Shown: in pieces, positions 18,635-28,175 of the stretch
How positions within the stretch are numbered: the stretch's first letter is position 1
Layout of the letters: the number at the start of each line of letters is the position of its first letter
Assembly (NCBI GenBank): GCA_947498505.1
Contig: CANMKG010000007.1
Location: 124,001-188,000, forward strand
Reading direction: 5' to 3'
From: an uncultured Maribacter sp.
Lineage (GTDB): Bacteria > Bacteroidota > Bacteroidia > Flavobacteriales > Flavobacteriaceae
DNA length: 64,000 nucleotides
Program-made: the position numbers and the translations under genes
Notes under the pieces: generated by a model
Seen by the model: the letters and a program-made list of their open reading frames with translations, nothing else
The model's database searches: none
What the model was told of the DNA's origin: nothing

Positions 18635-19125
18635 TGAATTCTGTAGTTATGATTGCCGCGGCAGCGGAGAATAATGCGTTAGGAAAAGACAATGAATTGC
18701 TTTGGCACCTACCCGATGATTTTAAGCGTTTTAAAAAAATTACTACAGGACATAAGATAATTATGGGAAGAAAAACTTTCGAAAGTTTTCCAAAACCATT
18801 ACCAAATAGAACTCACATTATAATCACTAGAGATAAAACCTATAACACGGTTTTTGACAATTGTATAATTGTACACTCCGTTGAAGAAGCCTTGGAACAA
18901 GCACAAAATGAAACCGTGTTTATTATTGGTGGGGGAGAAATATACAAGCAGTGTGAAAAATTCGCTACTACAATTGAGTTAACAAGGGTTCACGAATCTT
19001 TTGAAGCTGATGCTTTTTTTCCAGAAATCAACCTTAATACATGGAAATTAATAGCTGAAGAATATCACCCAAAAGATGAAAAACATAAGTATGATTTCAC
19101 TTATCTAACTTACACCAAACGTTAA
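18634..19125 (+). CDS. folA: Dihydrofolate reductase
   Basis: 163 residues. Reduces dihydrofolate to tetrahydrofolate with NADPH. The GTG start at 18634 is preferred over ATG 18649 because the first beta-strand (SVVMIAAAAENNALG) is needed for the fold. Visible marks: LLWHLPDDFKRFK (substrate Asp in the LPDD region), IIMGRKTFESFP, NRTHIIITR, and VFIIGGGEIYKQ near residues 106-117. The gene overlaps the preceding stop by one base and ends exactly next to the convergent murI stop, with no intergenic base. Confidence 0.95.
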   Translation: MNSVVMIAAAAENNALGKDNELLWHLPDDFKRFKKITTGHKIIMGRKTFESFPKPLPNRTHIIITRDKTYNTVFDNCIIVHSVEEALEQAQNETVFIIGGGEIYKQCEKFATTIELTRVHESFEADAFFPEINLNTWKLIAEEYHPKDEKHKYDFTYLTYTKR

Positions 19126-19917
19126 CTAAAAATCTAACTGATTAACAAAAAGAGAGTTGTTGTTTTTACTGTTTAAAAACTGCTTCAAAACCAATGTGTC
19201 TACATTGCTATAAAACTGATGTTTTCCGACAGTATTTCCCTTCCTTAACAAATCTTCTTTTACTAAAATGGCTTTTGTTTGCTTAGCAACTGCCAAGCCT
19301 GAGTCAATGATTTTTACTTCTTCCGGAAGCAACTCTTTTAACACAGGTATAAGATAAGGATAATGTGTACAACCCAACACTAAACAATCTATACCTTTTT
19401 CCAACATTGGATTAAGGTATTTTTTTAGAAGCTCTTTGGTTTCTATACTCATTGTTTTTCCTTCCTCGATTAATCGTACAAGCCCTTTACCTTCTTTTTC
19501 TACTACTTCAATTCCATTAGTATGGTTCTCCGAAGTACTTGCAAATAAGCTGCTAGAAAGCGTTCCTTTAGTAGCCAACACCCCAACCGTTTTAGACTTA
19601 GTTTGTAAAGCAGCCGGCTTTATTGCTGGCTCTATTCCAATAAAAGAAACCGGATACGTTTTTCTTAAATAATGAATGGCATTTGTAGTAGCGGTGTTAC
19701 AAGCTACTACAATTATTTTGCATCCTTTACTCAATAAGAGTTCAGTATTTTTTATACTTAAAGCAATGATATCTTCTTTAGACTTTTCACCATAAGGAGC
19801 ATTTTTACTATCAGCCAAATACACGGTATCCTCATGGGGTAAAAGCGAACTAATTTCTTTCCAAATAGATGTTCCTCCAATACCAGAATCAAAAATACCT
19901 ATAGGGTTTTCACTCAT
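19126..19917 (-). CDS. murI: Glutamate racemase
   Basis: 263 residues. Makes D-glutamate for peptidoglycan by a two-base, cofactor-free mechanism. The two catalytic cysteines are visible: Cys73 in VACNTATT and Cys183 in LGCTHYP. The N-terminal IGIFDSGIGGTS (residues 6-17) and APYGEKS (40-46) are diagnostic. It abuts the convergent folA without a gap and is downstream (12 bp) of the phosphatase gene on the same strand, so the two are probably one transcript. Confidence 0.95.
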   Translation of the reverse strand: MSENPIGIFDSGIGGTSIWKEISSLLPHEDTVYLADSKNAPYGEKSKEDIIALSIKNTELLLSKGCKIIVVACNTATTNAIHYLRKTYPVSFIGIEPAIKPAALQTKSKTVGVLATKGTLSSSLFASTSENHTNGIEVVEKEGKGLVRLIEEGKTMSIETKELLKKYLNPMLEKGIDCLVLGCTHYPYLIPVLKELLPEEVKIIDSGLAVAKQTKAILVKEDLLRKGNTVGKHQFYSNVDTLVLKQFLNSKNNNSLFVNQLDF

Positions 19918-19929
19918 GTAAATTATACT

Positions 19930-21612
19930 TTACTTTAATACCTCAACAATAGGTGAACCAGTTGTTCCATTCGGAAAAGCAATTCCTAGCATTGAAGCAA
20001 TGGTAGGTGCAATATCGGAAATTTCCGTTCTTTTTAAAGTATTCCCTTTTTTTATTCCCGCTCCATAAAAAAGTAATGGTACATGCGTATCATAAATTTG
20101 AGGTGAACCGTGTGTTGAGCCTGTTTTATGATAATCTATAAAACCTGGTTTTAAAACCATCAACACATCTCCAGAACGTTTTTGATGAAAGCCATTTTGC
20201 AAAATATATGGTATTCCAGAATTATACTGGTTCTCCCACATTTGATACCCGGTATAAGCTCTATCAAAAACATCATATTTTAGCATCTCTCTTGCAATTT
20301 CCTCTTGAACATCATCAATATCTAAATCTAGGTTATTAATGATTTTATGGTCCAAGAATAATTGCATGTTAGAAAAATTCTTCACAATGTCAGTAGTTCC
20401 GTAATTATATTTTAAAAATTCATTAAAATCGGCCTTTATGCTATCTATATCTGCGTAACCAGCAGGAATTTTTATATCTTCTAAATAAGCTGGTACGTTA
20501 ACAGCTGCATGATCAGCAGTTAAAAAAACAGTATACTGCCCTTTACCAACTTGACTATCTAAGGTGTTAAACAAACGCTCTAAATCAGCATCCAGTCTCA
20601 AATAAGTATCTTGAATTTCTTTAGAATTTACGCCGTACATATGCCCAACATAGTCTGTACTTGAAAAACTTATAGCTAAAAAATCTGTAATTGCGTCTTT
20701 TCCTAAATTTTCCGCTTTTAAGGCTTCTATAGCAAAATCTGTAGTTAAAGCATTTCCAAACGGGGTGCCTTTTAAAATATTGTAAAAACCATTAGCGTTC
20801 CATAAACCTGGAATATCGTGAGGAAAAGTTGATGCATTTTCTCCATTAAAAAGCTCTTCATAACTGTTTGCGTCCAACCCACTTTCAACATATTCTGAAA
20901 TACCTTTTAAAGTAGTCCATGTTTTCTTGTACTTCTCAACATTATTAGAAGCGTTAAATTTCACCACCCAATCCGGAAGTTTATTCATGTAAAAAGAGCT
21001 ACTTATCCAATTTCCCTCGTTTTCACCGTAAAACCAGTATGCCGCGTTAGCGGTATGACCACCGGGAAGCACTGCCCCCCTATCTTTTAGAGCTATTGCT
21101 ATGGTTTTTCCCTTCATCTGAGTGTGCATTCTTAACTGGTCTGTTATGGTAGTAACATTTAGTCTATGCGGCGACATTTTTCCTCCATCGGTTGTAGTTC
21201 CCAAAGAAGTATAATTATCATCTGAAGCACAATATACACTTACATTATTCTCCTTATCGTACCAATTATTTCCTATTATGCCATGTGTTGAAGGGGTTGT
21301 GCCTGTGTAAATAGAAGCATGCCCCGGACCAGTACTTGTAGGAGCATAATTAAAATGATTGTTTTTACAATTAAACCCTTCATTAACTAAACGTTTGAAC
21401 CCGCCTTCTCCATAATGATTGTAAAAACGAGTTAAATAATCGTATCTCATTTGATCTACAACAATACCAACAACCAATCTTGGAGAAGTGTCTAAAGCAA
21501 CTGTAATATTTTCTTTTTCCTTATTTTTTGACTTTCGTTGACCAAATACATTTAGAAAGCTAAAAACGAACAAAATCACCAATAAAATAAGTCTTAAAAT
21601 ATTTTTTTGCAT
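19930..21612 (-). CDS. PafA-like alkaline phosphatase, exported
   Basis: 560 residues with an N-terminal signal peptide (hydrophobic segment about 8-24, ending VFGQ). Alkaline-phosphatase superfamily with two zinc ions. The nucleophile is predicted as Thr94 in PTSTGPGHASIYTG; Asn115 in GIIGNNWYD and Lys176/Arg178 in ALKDRGAVLPGGH match the substrate-binding Asn and Lys-Arg pair of Flavobacterial PafA. Metal ligands appear in VVDQMRYDYL, SSTDYVGHMYG and TADHAA. PafA releases phosphate from organic monoesters regardless of phosphate status; the same role is inferred. Located 12 bp upstream of murI. Confidence 0.85.
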   Translation of the reverse strand: MQKNILRLILLVILFVFSFLNVFGQRKSKNKEKENITVALDTSPRLVVGIVVDQMRYDYLTRFYNHYGEGGFKRLVNEGFNCKNNHFNYAPTSTGPGHASIYTGTTPSTHGIIGNNWYDKENNVSVYCASDDNYTSLGTTTDGGKMSPHRLNVTTITDQLRMHTQMKGKTIAIALKDRGAVLPGGHTANAAYWFYGENEGNWISSSFYMNKLPDWVVKFNASNNVEKYKKTWTTLKGISEYVESGLDANSYEELFNGENASTFPHDIPGLWNANGFYNILKGTPFGNALTTDFAIEALKAENLGKDAITDFLAISFSSTDYVGHMYGVNSKEIQDTYLRLDADLERLFNTLDSQVGKGQYTVFLTADHAAVNVPAYLEDIKIPAGYADIDSIKADFNEFLKYNYGTTDIVKNFSNMQLFLDHKIINNLDLDIDDVQEEIAREMLKYDVFDRAYTGYQMWENQYNSGIPYILQNGFHQKRSGDVLMVLKPGFIDYHKTGSTHGSPQIYDTHVPLLFYGAGIKKGNTLKRTEISDIAPTIASMLGIAFPNGTTGSPIVEVLK

Positions 21613-21723
21613 AACTGAAGATTAGTGTAACAAAAATATGTAAATAAAGACTTAAAACATTAAATGAAGGTTAAAAGACAACCATTATTGCTATTTTTAC
21701 ATTAAGAAGTCTATTTTTATTCC

Positions 21724-22461
21724 ATGAACTATTTAGCATCAATCGGCAGTTATGCTATTATGATAAAAGAGGTTTTTAAAAAACCTACCAAATGGAGCAT
21801 AATGAGGTCGTTGATTCTTAAAGAGATAGACGAACTTATTTTTGGCTCTTTAGGCATATTAATCTTTATTTCCTTTTTTATTGGGGGCGTTGTTGCTATT
21901 CAAACTGCACTAAACATAACAAGTGAATTAATTCCTAAAAACTTGGTTGGGTTTGCCACACGACAATCTATAATTTTGGAGTTTGCCCCAACTTTTTGCT
22001 CTATAATAATGGCTGGTAAAGTAGGCTCTTATATAACATCTAGTATTGGTACAATGCGTGTTACGGAGCAAATTGATGCTTTAGAAGTAATGGGTGTAAA
22101 TGCTCTTAACTACCTTGTTTTCCCCAAAATAATAGCATTATTTTTATATCCTTTTATTATTGCAATTGCAATGTATGTTGGTATATGCGGTGGATGGGTT
22201 GCAGGTGTTTTTGGAGGTTTTAGCACTAGTGCTGATTTTATTGAAGGACTTCAGTTAGATTTTATTCCGTTTCATGTTACCTATTCTTTTTTAAAGACCT
22301 TGGTTTTTGCTTTTGTATTAGCCACCATACCATCTTATCATGGTTTTTATATGAAAGGTGGAGCTCTTGAGGTTGGTAAAGCCAGTACCACATCTTTTGT
22401 TTGGACAAGTGTGGTTATCATTATTTTAAACTATATACTCACTCAACTTTTACTAGGCTAA
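21724..22461 (+). CDS. mlaE: MlaE-family ABC permease (lipid transport)
   Basis: 245 residues, five or six membrane segments. Permease of the Mla/Mce-type phospholipid transporter between inner and outer membrane. Family blocks: FIGGVVAIQTALNI near residues 53-66, FAPTFCSIIMAGKVGSYITS near 89-108, and GTMRVTEQIDALEVMGVN near 111-128. Its TAA stop overlaps the ATG of the ATPase by one base (TAATG), typical tight coupling. No MCE-domain (mlaD) gene is adjacent, so the periplasmic partner must be encoded elsewhere. Confidence 0.9.
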   Translation: MNYLASIGSYAIMIKEVFKKPTKWSIMRSLILKEIDELIFGSLGILIFISFFIGGVVAIQTALNITSELIPKNLVGFATRQSIILEFAPTFCSIIMAGKVGSYITSSIGTMRVTEQIDALEVMGVNALNYLVFPKIIALFLYPFIIAIAMYVGICGGWVAGVFGGFSTSADFIEGLQLDFIPFHVTYSFLKTLVFAFVLATIPSYHGFYMKGGALEVGKASTTSFVWTSVVIIILNYILTQLLLG

Positions 22462-23228
22462 TGATTAAGGTAGATAACGTACATAAATCTTTTGATGATG
22501 CCCACGTTTTAAAGGGTATCAGTACAGTTTTTGAAAAGGGAAAGACCAATTTGATTATTGGTCAGAGTGGTTCTGGTAAAACGGTATTTTTAAAATGTTT
22601 GTTAGGTCTTTTTACTCCTGATGAAGGTAATATTAGTTATGATGGCAAAATATATTCATCATTAAGTAGTGATGAAAAAAGAGATTTACGACAAGAAATG
22701 GGTATGGTGTTTCAAGGCAGTGCTCTATTTGATTCCATGACCGTTGAAGGTAATGTAATGTTTCCTCTAGAAATGTTTACCAAGCAGTCTAAATCGGAAA
22801 TGAAAGATCGTGTAGATTTTGTTTTAAAAAGGGTTAATCTTGATGAAGCCCACAATAAATTTCCTTCTGAAATATCTGGAGGAATGCAAAAGCGTGTTGC
22901 CATTGCAAGAGCTATTGTCATGAAACCAAAGTATTTATTTTGTGACGAACCTAACTCTGGCTTGGATCCTAAAACAGCTATTTTAATTGATAACTTAATT
23001 AAAGAAATAACTGAAGAATACGACATTACCACAATAATAAATACACATGATATGAATTCGGTAATGGAAATAGGTGAAAAAATTGTCTTCTTAAAAAATG
23101 GCTTAAAAGAATGGGAAGGAACTAAACATGAAATTTTTAAAACTGATAATGAAGCAGTAACCAACTTTGTATACTCATCTGATTTGTTTAAAAAAGTTCG
23201 ACAAATGTATATTGAAGAACGTAATTAG
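22461..23228 (+). CDS. mlaF: MlaF-family ABC ATPase (lipid transport)
   Basis: 255 residues from the ATG at 22461; an upstream in-frame start at 22401 lies inside mlaE and is not homologous. Walker A GQSGSGKT at residues 34-41, Q-loop MVFQGSALFDSMTV near 84-97, signature SGGMQKRVAIARAI, Walker B YLFCDEPNSGLDP and the H-loop THD. Energises the MlaE permease. Its last 4 bp overlap the end of the convergent DUF389 gene, so no terminator lies between them. Confidence 0.92.
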   Translation: MIKVDNVHKSFDDAHVLKGISTVFEKGKTNLIIGQSGSGKTVFLKCLLGLFTPDEGNISYDGKIYSSLSSDEKRDLRQEMGMVFQGSALFDSMTVEGNVMFPLEMFTKQSKSEMKDRVDFVLKRVNLDEAHNKFPSEISGGMQKRVAIARAIVMKPKYLFCDEPNSGLDPKTAILIDNLIKEITEEYDITTIINTHDMNSVMEIGEKIVFLKNGLKEWEGTKHEIFKTDNEAVTNFVYSSDLFKKVRQMYIEERN

Positions 23229-24688
23229 TCTTGCACAATTTCCTTTAACTGTATTGTACTATCTTTTAATCTAAGCTTTAACCATTGGTGCAACTTTTTA
23301 GCATCTTCAACCACTTTAACGCGTTTAGCATCTCGTTTCCATTTTACCTCAAAAACCGAAATAGTATCCAGCTTTTTGAAGTCGGTTTTAACAGTAGGCG
23401 AAAACCCAATACTTTCTAAATTTTCATAATTAGTTTTTGCCTCAACACTAACATCTTCAAACGGAATAGAAAGTCTACCTAACCTACTAAGCTCTTCTTC
23501 TAACAGTTTAATTCGGGCATCTTTATCTAGAAGTTCGGTTTTTTGTGTCTCATACAACTGATCAACATATTTTAGCTGGTCTAATTCTTCATTTTTAGCC
23601 CCTTGAATTATACGTAATTCAGCATCTTTTAATCTGTTAAAACCTTCATCATTTTTCTGGTTATTCCAAGTAGCTATAACGTTATCAGGAACTATTTCGT
23701 TCCCCATAAAAACTAATTCTATAATAGGGTTTTCACCTTCATTGAATTCAATATCAGTAAAATCTTCCATAAACCTTCCCGAACCCTCAAACTGATATGG
23801 CTCAACTTTATCCTCGATGAATCTTTGAGCTTGTTGTTTAAATAATGATTCTTGTAAAGTATCCCAAAAGGTAATACTAGCTGGAATCATTACCAATATT
23901 GCAAATAACGAAGCTACTCTTCCTATTAATCTTCTACGTTGAGAATTAACGTAACGCACCATAGGAAAACGTAACAGCTTTAAAACTAAAAATGTTGCTA
24001 GGGCAATAAATATGGTATTTATACTAAAGAGATACATTGCTCCCCAAGCATAGTCATAATTACCTATGGCTAATCCAAAACCAACTGTACATAAAGGTGG
24101 CATTAAGGCTGTTGCAATTGCAACGCCAAAAATAACAGAAGCTATTGTTCCTTTTTTTGCACGAGCAATCACGAGAGCCAAACCACCAAAAAATGCAATT
24201 AACACATCTCTAATATCAGGTGCTGTTCTTGCCAAAAGCTCAGAAGATTCATCTCTAAGGGGAAATAGAGCAAAAAACAAATACGCTGTCAAGACACTTA
24301 AAACTACCATTACGGTGAAGTTTTTTAATGAGCGTCTGAGTGTATCTATATCATTAATAGCCAAAGACATACCAATCCCCAAAATTGGCCCCATTAATGG
24401 CGAAATTAACATGGCACCAATAACCACTGCCGTAGAATTAGCATTTAATCCTATAGAAGCAATAAAAATCGAACAAATTAAAATCCAAGATGTATGTCCT
24501 TTAAAAGCAATATCGGCCACAATGGCTTCCTTGGTTGCTTCTTGATCGGTGTTTTTACGAATATCAAGTAACTCACGTAAAAAGGTTTTTACACTTCCTA
24601 TTAGGCCTTGAAAATCTCTTTTTACTTCATCGCCAGTTACTTCTTCTGGATTGTTTGGTGTGTTCTGGTTATTTAAATTTTCACTCAT
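23225..24688 (-). CDS. DUF389 (TIGR00341-type) membrane protein
   Basis: 487 residues. The N-terminal two thirds hold about six membrane helices of the DUF389 family; the most conserved block is ANSTAVVIGAMLISPLMGPI near residues 83-102 with a Gly-Pro-rich motif (IGAMLISPLMGP), and ALMPPLCTVGFGLA near 192-205. The C-terminal about 200 residues are hydrophilic with coiled-coil character (LDKDARIKLLEEELSRL). No function is established; a transporter or channel role is only a guess. It lies 8 bp after the guanylyltransferase gene on the same strand, so probably the last gene of that operon. Confidence 0.8.
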   Translation of the reverse strand: MSENLNNQNTPNNPEEVTGDEVKRDFQGLIGSVKTFLRELLDIRKNTDQEATKEAIVADIAFKGHTSWILICSIFIASIGLNANSTAVVIGAMLISPLMGPILGIGMSLAINDIDTLRRSLKNFTVMVVLSVLTAYLFFALFPLRDESSELLARTAPDIRDVLIAFFGGLALVIARAKKGTIASVIFGVAIATALMPPLCTVGFGLAIGNYDYAWGAMYLFSINTIFIALATFLVLKLLRFPMVRYVNSQRRRLIGRVASLFAILVMIPASITFWDTLQESLFKQQAQRFIEDKVEPYQFEGSGRFMEDFTDIEFNEGENPIIELVFMGNEIVPDNVIATWNNQKNDEGFNRLKDAELRIIQGAKNEELDQLKYVDQLYETQKTELLDKDARIKLLEEELSRLGRLSIPFEDVSVEAKTNYENLESIGFSPTVKTDFKKLDTISVFEVKWKRDAKRVKVVEDAKKLHQWLKLRLKDSTIQLKEIVQD

Positions 24689-24696
24689 ATAATATA

Positions 24697-25776
24697 TTAA
24701 GCGTACTGCTCTCCGTAGGTCTCTTTTACTTTCGCCAGTACCTGTTTAATATCTTGTTCTTTAGATTTAGGGTAAATTAATAAAACTTCTTCTTTATCGA
24801 CTATAATATAATCATTTAATCCGTCTACAACAACAATCTTGTCTTTCGGAGAACGAATCATATTTCCACTTGCATCTTGTGTAATTACCTGACTATTAAC
24901 CACTGCATTACTTTCGGTATCTTTATCTAACTTATCATACAAAGAACCCCAGGTACCCAAATCATTCCAATCAAAAGTAGCTGGTAATACCAAAATTGTT
25001 TTCGAAGGCTCTAAAATTGCGTAGTCTATAGATATATTTTCAGCCTTAGGATAATTTTCATTAATAAACTTTTGTTCATCAACTGTATTGTAAACAGCTA
25101 CCCCTTTTTCAAACAACTCATACTGACTAGGTTGATATTTCTTAAACGCATTAACAATTGTAGAAACACTCCACATAAATATACCAGCATTCCACAAAAA
25201 GTTCCCTTGCGCTAAAAAGTCCTTAGCAGTTTCATAATTTGGTTTTTCTCTGAACTGATTTACCTCTTTTACCTCATTACTATCCTCCTTATTATATTCT
25301 ATGTAACCAAAACCTGTGTTAGGAAATGTTGGTTTAATACCCAAAGTACAGAGCACTTCACCTTCCTCACATTTTGCAAAGCATGTAGTAACATCTTTTG
25401 CAAACGCTTCCTCATCCTCTATCCAGTGATCACTTGGAGCAACAATCATAACTCCATTTGGGTTCATTTTTTGAATTTTAAGAGCTGCATACAAAATGCA
25501 TGGCGCTGTATTACGCATTGCTGGTTCTAAAACAACTTGTTCTTGTGAAACCATAGGTAATTGCTCCAAAACCAAATCGTTATATCTTTCATTGGTTAGA
25601 ATAAGAATATTCTCGGTTGGAACAAATTTATTAAGTCTTTGAAATGTTTTTTGGATTAAGGTAGTTCCTGTACCCAACATATCATGAAATTGCTTTGGAT
25701 ATTCTGATGTGCTAATTGGCCAAAAACGTGATCCTACTCCTCCGGCCATTAAAACTGCATAATAATTCTTATTCAT
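24697..25776 (-). CDS. manC: Mannose-1-phosphate guanylyltransferase
   Basis: 359 residues. Makes GDP-mannose from mannose-1-phosphate and GTP, for glycan synthesis. N-terminal nucleotidyltransferase signature LMAGGVGSRFWPIS (9-22) with QKTFQR following, PAMRNTAPC near residue 85, then FREKPNYETA, NAGIFMWS and DWNDLGTW, all standard in the GMP family. It lacks the C-terminal isomerase domain of bifunctional ManC/AlgA proteins, so it acts only as the transferase. In a run of minus-strand genes with gaps of 2-8 bp (DUF389, this gene, the SprT-like gene). Confidence 0.92.
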   Translation of the reverse strand: MNKNYYAVLMAGGVGSRFWPISTSEYPKQFHDMLGTGTTLIQKTFQRLNKFVPTENILILTNERYNDLVLEQLPMVSQEQVVLEPAMRNTAPCILYAALKIQKMNPNGVMIVAPSDHWIEDEEAFAKDVTTCFAKCEEGEVLCTLGIKPTFPNTGFGYIEYNKEDSNEVKEVNQFREKPNYETAKDFLAQGNFLWNAGIFMWSVSTIVNAFKKYQPSQYELFEKGVAVYNTVDEQKFINENYPKAENISIDYAILEPSKTILVLPATFDWNDLGTWGSLYDKLDKDTESNAVVNSQVITQDASGNMIRSPKDKIVVVDGLNDYIIVDKEEVLLIYPKSKEQDIKQVLAKVKETYGEQYA

Positions 25777-25778
25777 GG

Positions 25779-26381
25779 TTAATCTTTTATTAATTCTACT
25801 TCTGCATTAGGCTGAAAAAGAAACAATCTTCCCGTAGTCAACTCAATACACTCAAAACGCTTTACCCTCCTATTGCCTTTTCGATACAATTTTCCGTTGT
25901 GAATTCTAAAAACGCTTCCAAAGGGTAATTCAAAAACGTAGGATTTTTCTGATTGTTGTGTGTCGTATCTTTTTAAAGCAACTGATAGATTAGCATCAGT
26001 GCTACTACTAGCTTTAGGGTTTTTAAAATGGTTGGCTATTATAGGCAATACATTAGTTGGAAAAACCTCAGGACGAATAAAAGGTAACATCAAATATTGA
26101 AACGTTTTTTTCCATTCTATTCCATGCGGTTTTATACTTCTTCCATATTTTTCAAACGCTACTAAATGCGCAATTTCATGAATTAATGTTATCAAAAATC
26201 GATATTTATTAAGAGAAGCATTAACCGTAATTTGATGCTTCCCATCATGCAATTTTCTATAATCACCATGCCTGGTTACTCTTTCGTTTACAATTTTCAG
26301 GTTCACTTCGTTTTCCTGAATTAATCTTAAACAGGAAGCTACAGCTCTTTCTGGCAAATATTTTTTAAGAGTATCATTCAT
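25779..26381 (-). CDS. SprT-like zinc metalloprotease-domain protein
   Basis: 200 residues from ATG 26381; a TTG at 26396 would add 5 residues and is less likely. The SprT-like domain covers the N-terminal half, with the HExxH zinc motif visible as HEIAHL near residue 81, followed by HGIEWKKTF with a third potential ligand. The C-terminal part (FRIHNGKLYRKGNRRVKRFECIE, quoted in parts: FRIHNGKLYRKG and RVKRFECIE) forms a small beta-rich domain. Family members cleave DNA-protein crosslinks in eukaryotes (SPRTN); the bacterial role is poorly known. Operon-like position between the SDR gene and manC. Confidence 0.8.
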   Translation of the reverse strand: MNDTLKKYLPERAVASCLRLIQENEVNLKIVNERVTRHGDYRKLHDGKHQITVNASLNKYRFLITLIHEIAHLVAFEKYGRSIKPHGIEWKKTFQYLMLPFIRPEVFPTNVLPIIANHFKNPKASSSTDANLSVALKRYDTQQSEKSYVFELPFGSVFRIHNGKLYRKGNRRVKRFECIELTTGRLFLFQPNAEVELIKD

Positions 26382-26399
26382 CTGAACCAAAAACAAATT

Positions 26400-27080
26400 C
26401 TATGGTGTACTATTACTTACCTGAAGCATCTTTCCATTATACAATTTGTTTCCATTAAGAGCAAAATCTTTTATATAAGCAGCCATTTCTAATGGTGTAG
26501 TTGGAGCCTCGTATCCAGGAAAAGCCTCTTCAAGCATTTCGGTTTGCACAGCCCCTAAAGCTAAAACATTAAACGAAGGCCCCGTTTCCTTAAACTCTTC
26601 TGCCCATAACTCCGTCAAAGTAATAACCGCTCCCTTACTTGAACTATAAGCGGATAACCCAGGAAATTTCATACTTCCTTGAACACCTCCCATAGAACTT
26701 ACAGTTACTACATGGCCATGTTTAGGCATTTGGGGTATAATTGCTTTTGTAAACTCTGCTACCCCAAAAACATTCACCTTGTATACTTCTTGAAACTCGA
26801 TTGAATTTGTTTCTAAAAATGGTTTATTTAATAATTTACCTGCATTATTAATTAAAACATCAACCTGTTTCCAATTACTTTCTACAAATGTCAATACCTT
26901 ATTGATATCCTCACTACTGGTAATATCAAAAGAAAATGTACTTATATTTTCAACAGCAAGTTCCGTTATTGGCTTTTCGTTACGAGACAGTGCTAAAACC
27001 TGATGTCCTTCTTTAGCGAATAGCTTTGCCATTTGAAATCCAATACCCCTGCTAGACCCGGTAATAATAATGTTTGCCAT
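26400..27080 (-). CDS. SDR-family NAD(P)-dependent oxidoreductase
   Basis: 226 residues, a classical short-chain dehydrogenase. Cofactor motif ITGSSRGIGFQ (residues 6-16), LINNAGK near 76-82, catalytic Ser in VVTVSSMGG and the Tyr-x-x-x-Lys site in AYSSSKGAV near 145-153. Substrate cannot be told from sequence. It overlaps the M28 peptidase gene upstream by one base and is followed by the SprT-like gene, so the group is probably co-transcribed. Confidence 0.9.
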   Translation of the reverse strand: MANIIITGSSRGIGFQMAKLFAKEGHQVLALSRNEKPITELAVENISTFSFDITSSEDINKVLTFVESNWKQVDVLINNAGKLLNKPFLETNSIEFQEVYKVNVFGVAEFTKAIIPQMPKHGHVVTVSSMGGVQGSMKFPGLSAYSSSKGAVITLTELWAEEFKETGPSFNVLALGAVQTEMLEEAFPGYEAPTTPLEMAAYIKDFALNGNKLYNGKMLQVSNSTP

Positions 27081-28078
27081 TAATTATATTTTAATTCTCT
27101 TATTGGTGAGTTTACAATACCCTCAATCATAGGAATAGATTTATTTACCACATTCGCCATATGGTTAAAGTCCATTAATTCATTTTCATCACCTACCTTA
27201 TGATAATGGTCAAAATTTGTAAAATCGAATGTGCAGAAAGTTTGAGAAGGAACCCCAAATTCCTCATGAAAAGGATAGTTATCTGAACGTTTAAACAAAT
27301 TGAACGATTTAGCTTTAGGTAAAAAACCTATCAACTTTTCCCCTCCATAAGAATTACAAACCTGCGCTAAATTAGATTCTTCATAACCCGTAACATACAT
27401 TAAATAGTCCTTATTAACCAAAGGTACACCAACCATTTCATAATTTAACATTGCGTACAAATTCAGGTTCTCATCCTTTAGTTTTTTTGCTAAATGCTTT
27501 GAACCCAATAATCCTTTTTCTTCTGCACTAAATAGTGCAAAAATTACACTTCTTTTATTAGATTTTGTAGTACCAAAATACCGTGCCAACTCTAAAACTG
27601 TAGTTGTGCCTGAAGCATTATCATTAGCTCCATTTGCTATTGCATCACCATTACTTGGCGTTATTAAACCAATGTGATCATAATGGGCACCTATAACAAC
27701 AAACTCATTTTTTAAAACACTATCACTTCCTTCAATATAACCAACCATATTATAAGTTGTCCCATTAAAATTAGAGAGTGTATCTCTATAGGTTGGAAAA
27801 TACGGTTCTATATTATTAGCAACAAAAATAGATTCTATAAACTCTGCAGCGGCTTCTAAACCTTCGCTACCTGAATCGCGCCCCTTTAATTCATCAGACG
27901 CCAAGACATTCATAATAGCTGCTATTTCAGAGGAAGAAGTATTCTTTAGCTTTTCAATTTTACTTTTACTTGCTTTTACTCCTTCGGGACCTCCTATAGG
28001 TGCACTCGTCTCTTTCGGCTTGGAAGTTCCACAACTTATTAAAACAAGTAACAAAAAAGTGGATAGTATTTTTTTCAT
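27080..28078 (-). CDS. M28-family zinc aminopeptidase, lipoprotein
   Basis: 332 residues. Lipoprotein signal: MKKILSTFLLLVLISCGTS with the lipobox Cys at 16. The M28 catalytic domain runs from about residue 70; zinc ligands and catalytic residues are visible in VIGAHYDHIG (His, Asp), NGANDNASGTTTVLELAR (Asp), FALFSAEEKGLLGSKH (Glu-Glu) and the His in FTNFDHYHKVGDE near the C-terminus. Releases N-terminal amino acids, probably at the periplasmic face of a membrane or on the surface. Its stop overlaps the next gene's start by one base. Confidence 0.9.
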   Translation of the reverse strand: MKKILSTFLLLVLISCGTSKPKETSAPIGGPEGVKASKSKIEKLKNTSSSEIAAIMNVLASDELKGRDSGSEGLEAAAEFIESIFVANNIEPYFPTYRDTLSNFNGTTYNMVGYIEGSDSVLKNEFVVIGAHYDHIGLITPSNGDAIANGANDNASGTTTVLELARYFGTTKSNKRSVIFALFSAEEKGLLGSKHLAKKLKDENLNLYAMLNYEMVGVPLVNKDYLMYVTGYEESNLAQVCNSYGGEKLIGFLPKAKSFNLFKRSDNYPFHEEFGVPSQTFCTFDFTNFDHYHKVGDENELMDFNHMANVVNKSIPMIEGIVNSPIRELKYN

Positions 28079-28113
28079 GAAATAAGTGTTTAGGTTTAAC
28101 TAAAACTAAAGAT

Positions 28114-28140
28114 AAAAAAACATCCGCCAATAGGCGGATG
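28114..28140 (-). terminator. Terminator of the pdhA-pdhC operon
   Basis: Perfect 8-bp GC-rich stem CATCCGCC/GGCGGATG (28121-28128, 28133-28140) with an AATA loop; on the minus strand a T7 run follows. Downstream of pdhC. Confidence 0.85.
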
Positions 28141-28175
28141 CATAATCTTATATTAACAATAAAAATGCTTAACCA

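Noticed and set aside
18649-18651. ATG 18649 as folA start
   Set aside because: It would remove most of the first beta-strand; GTG 18634 keeps the full fold and overlaps the preceding stop in a coupled way.
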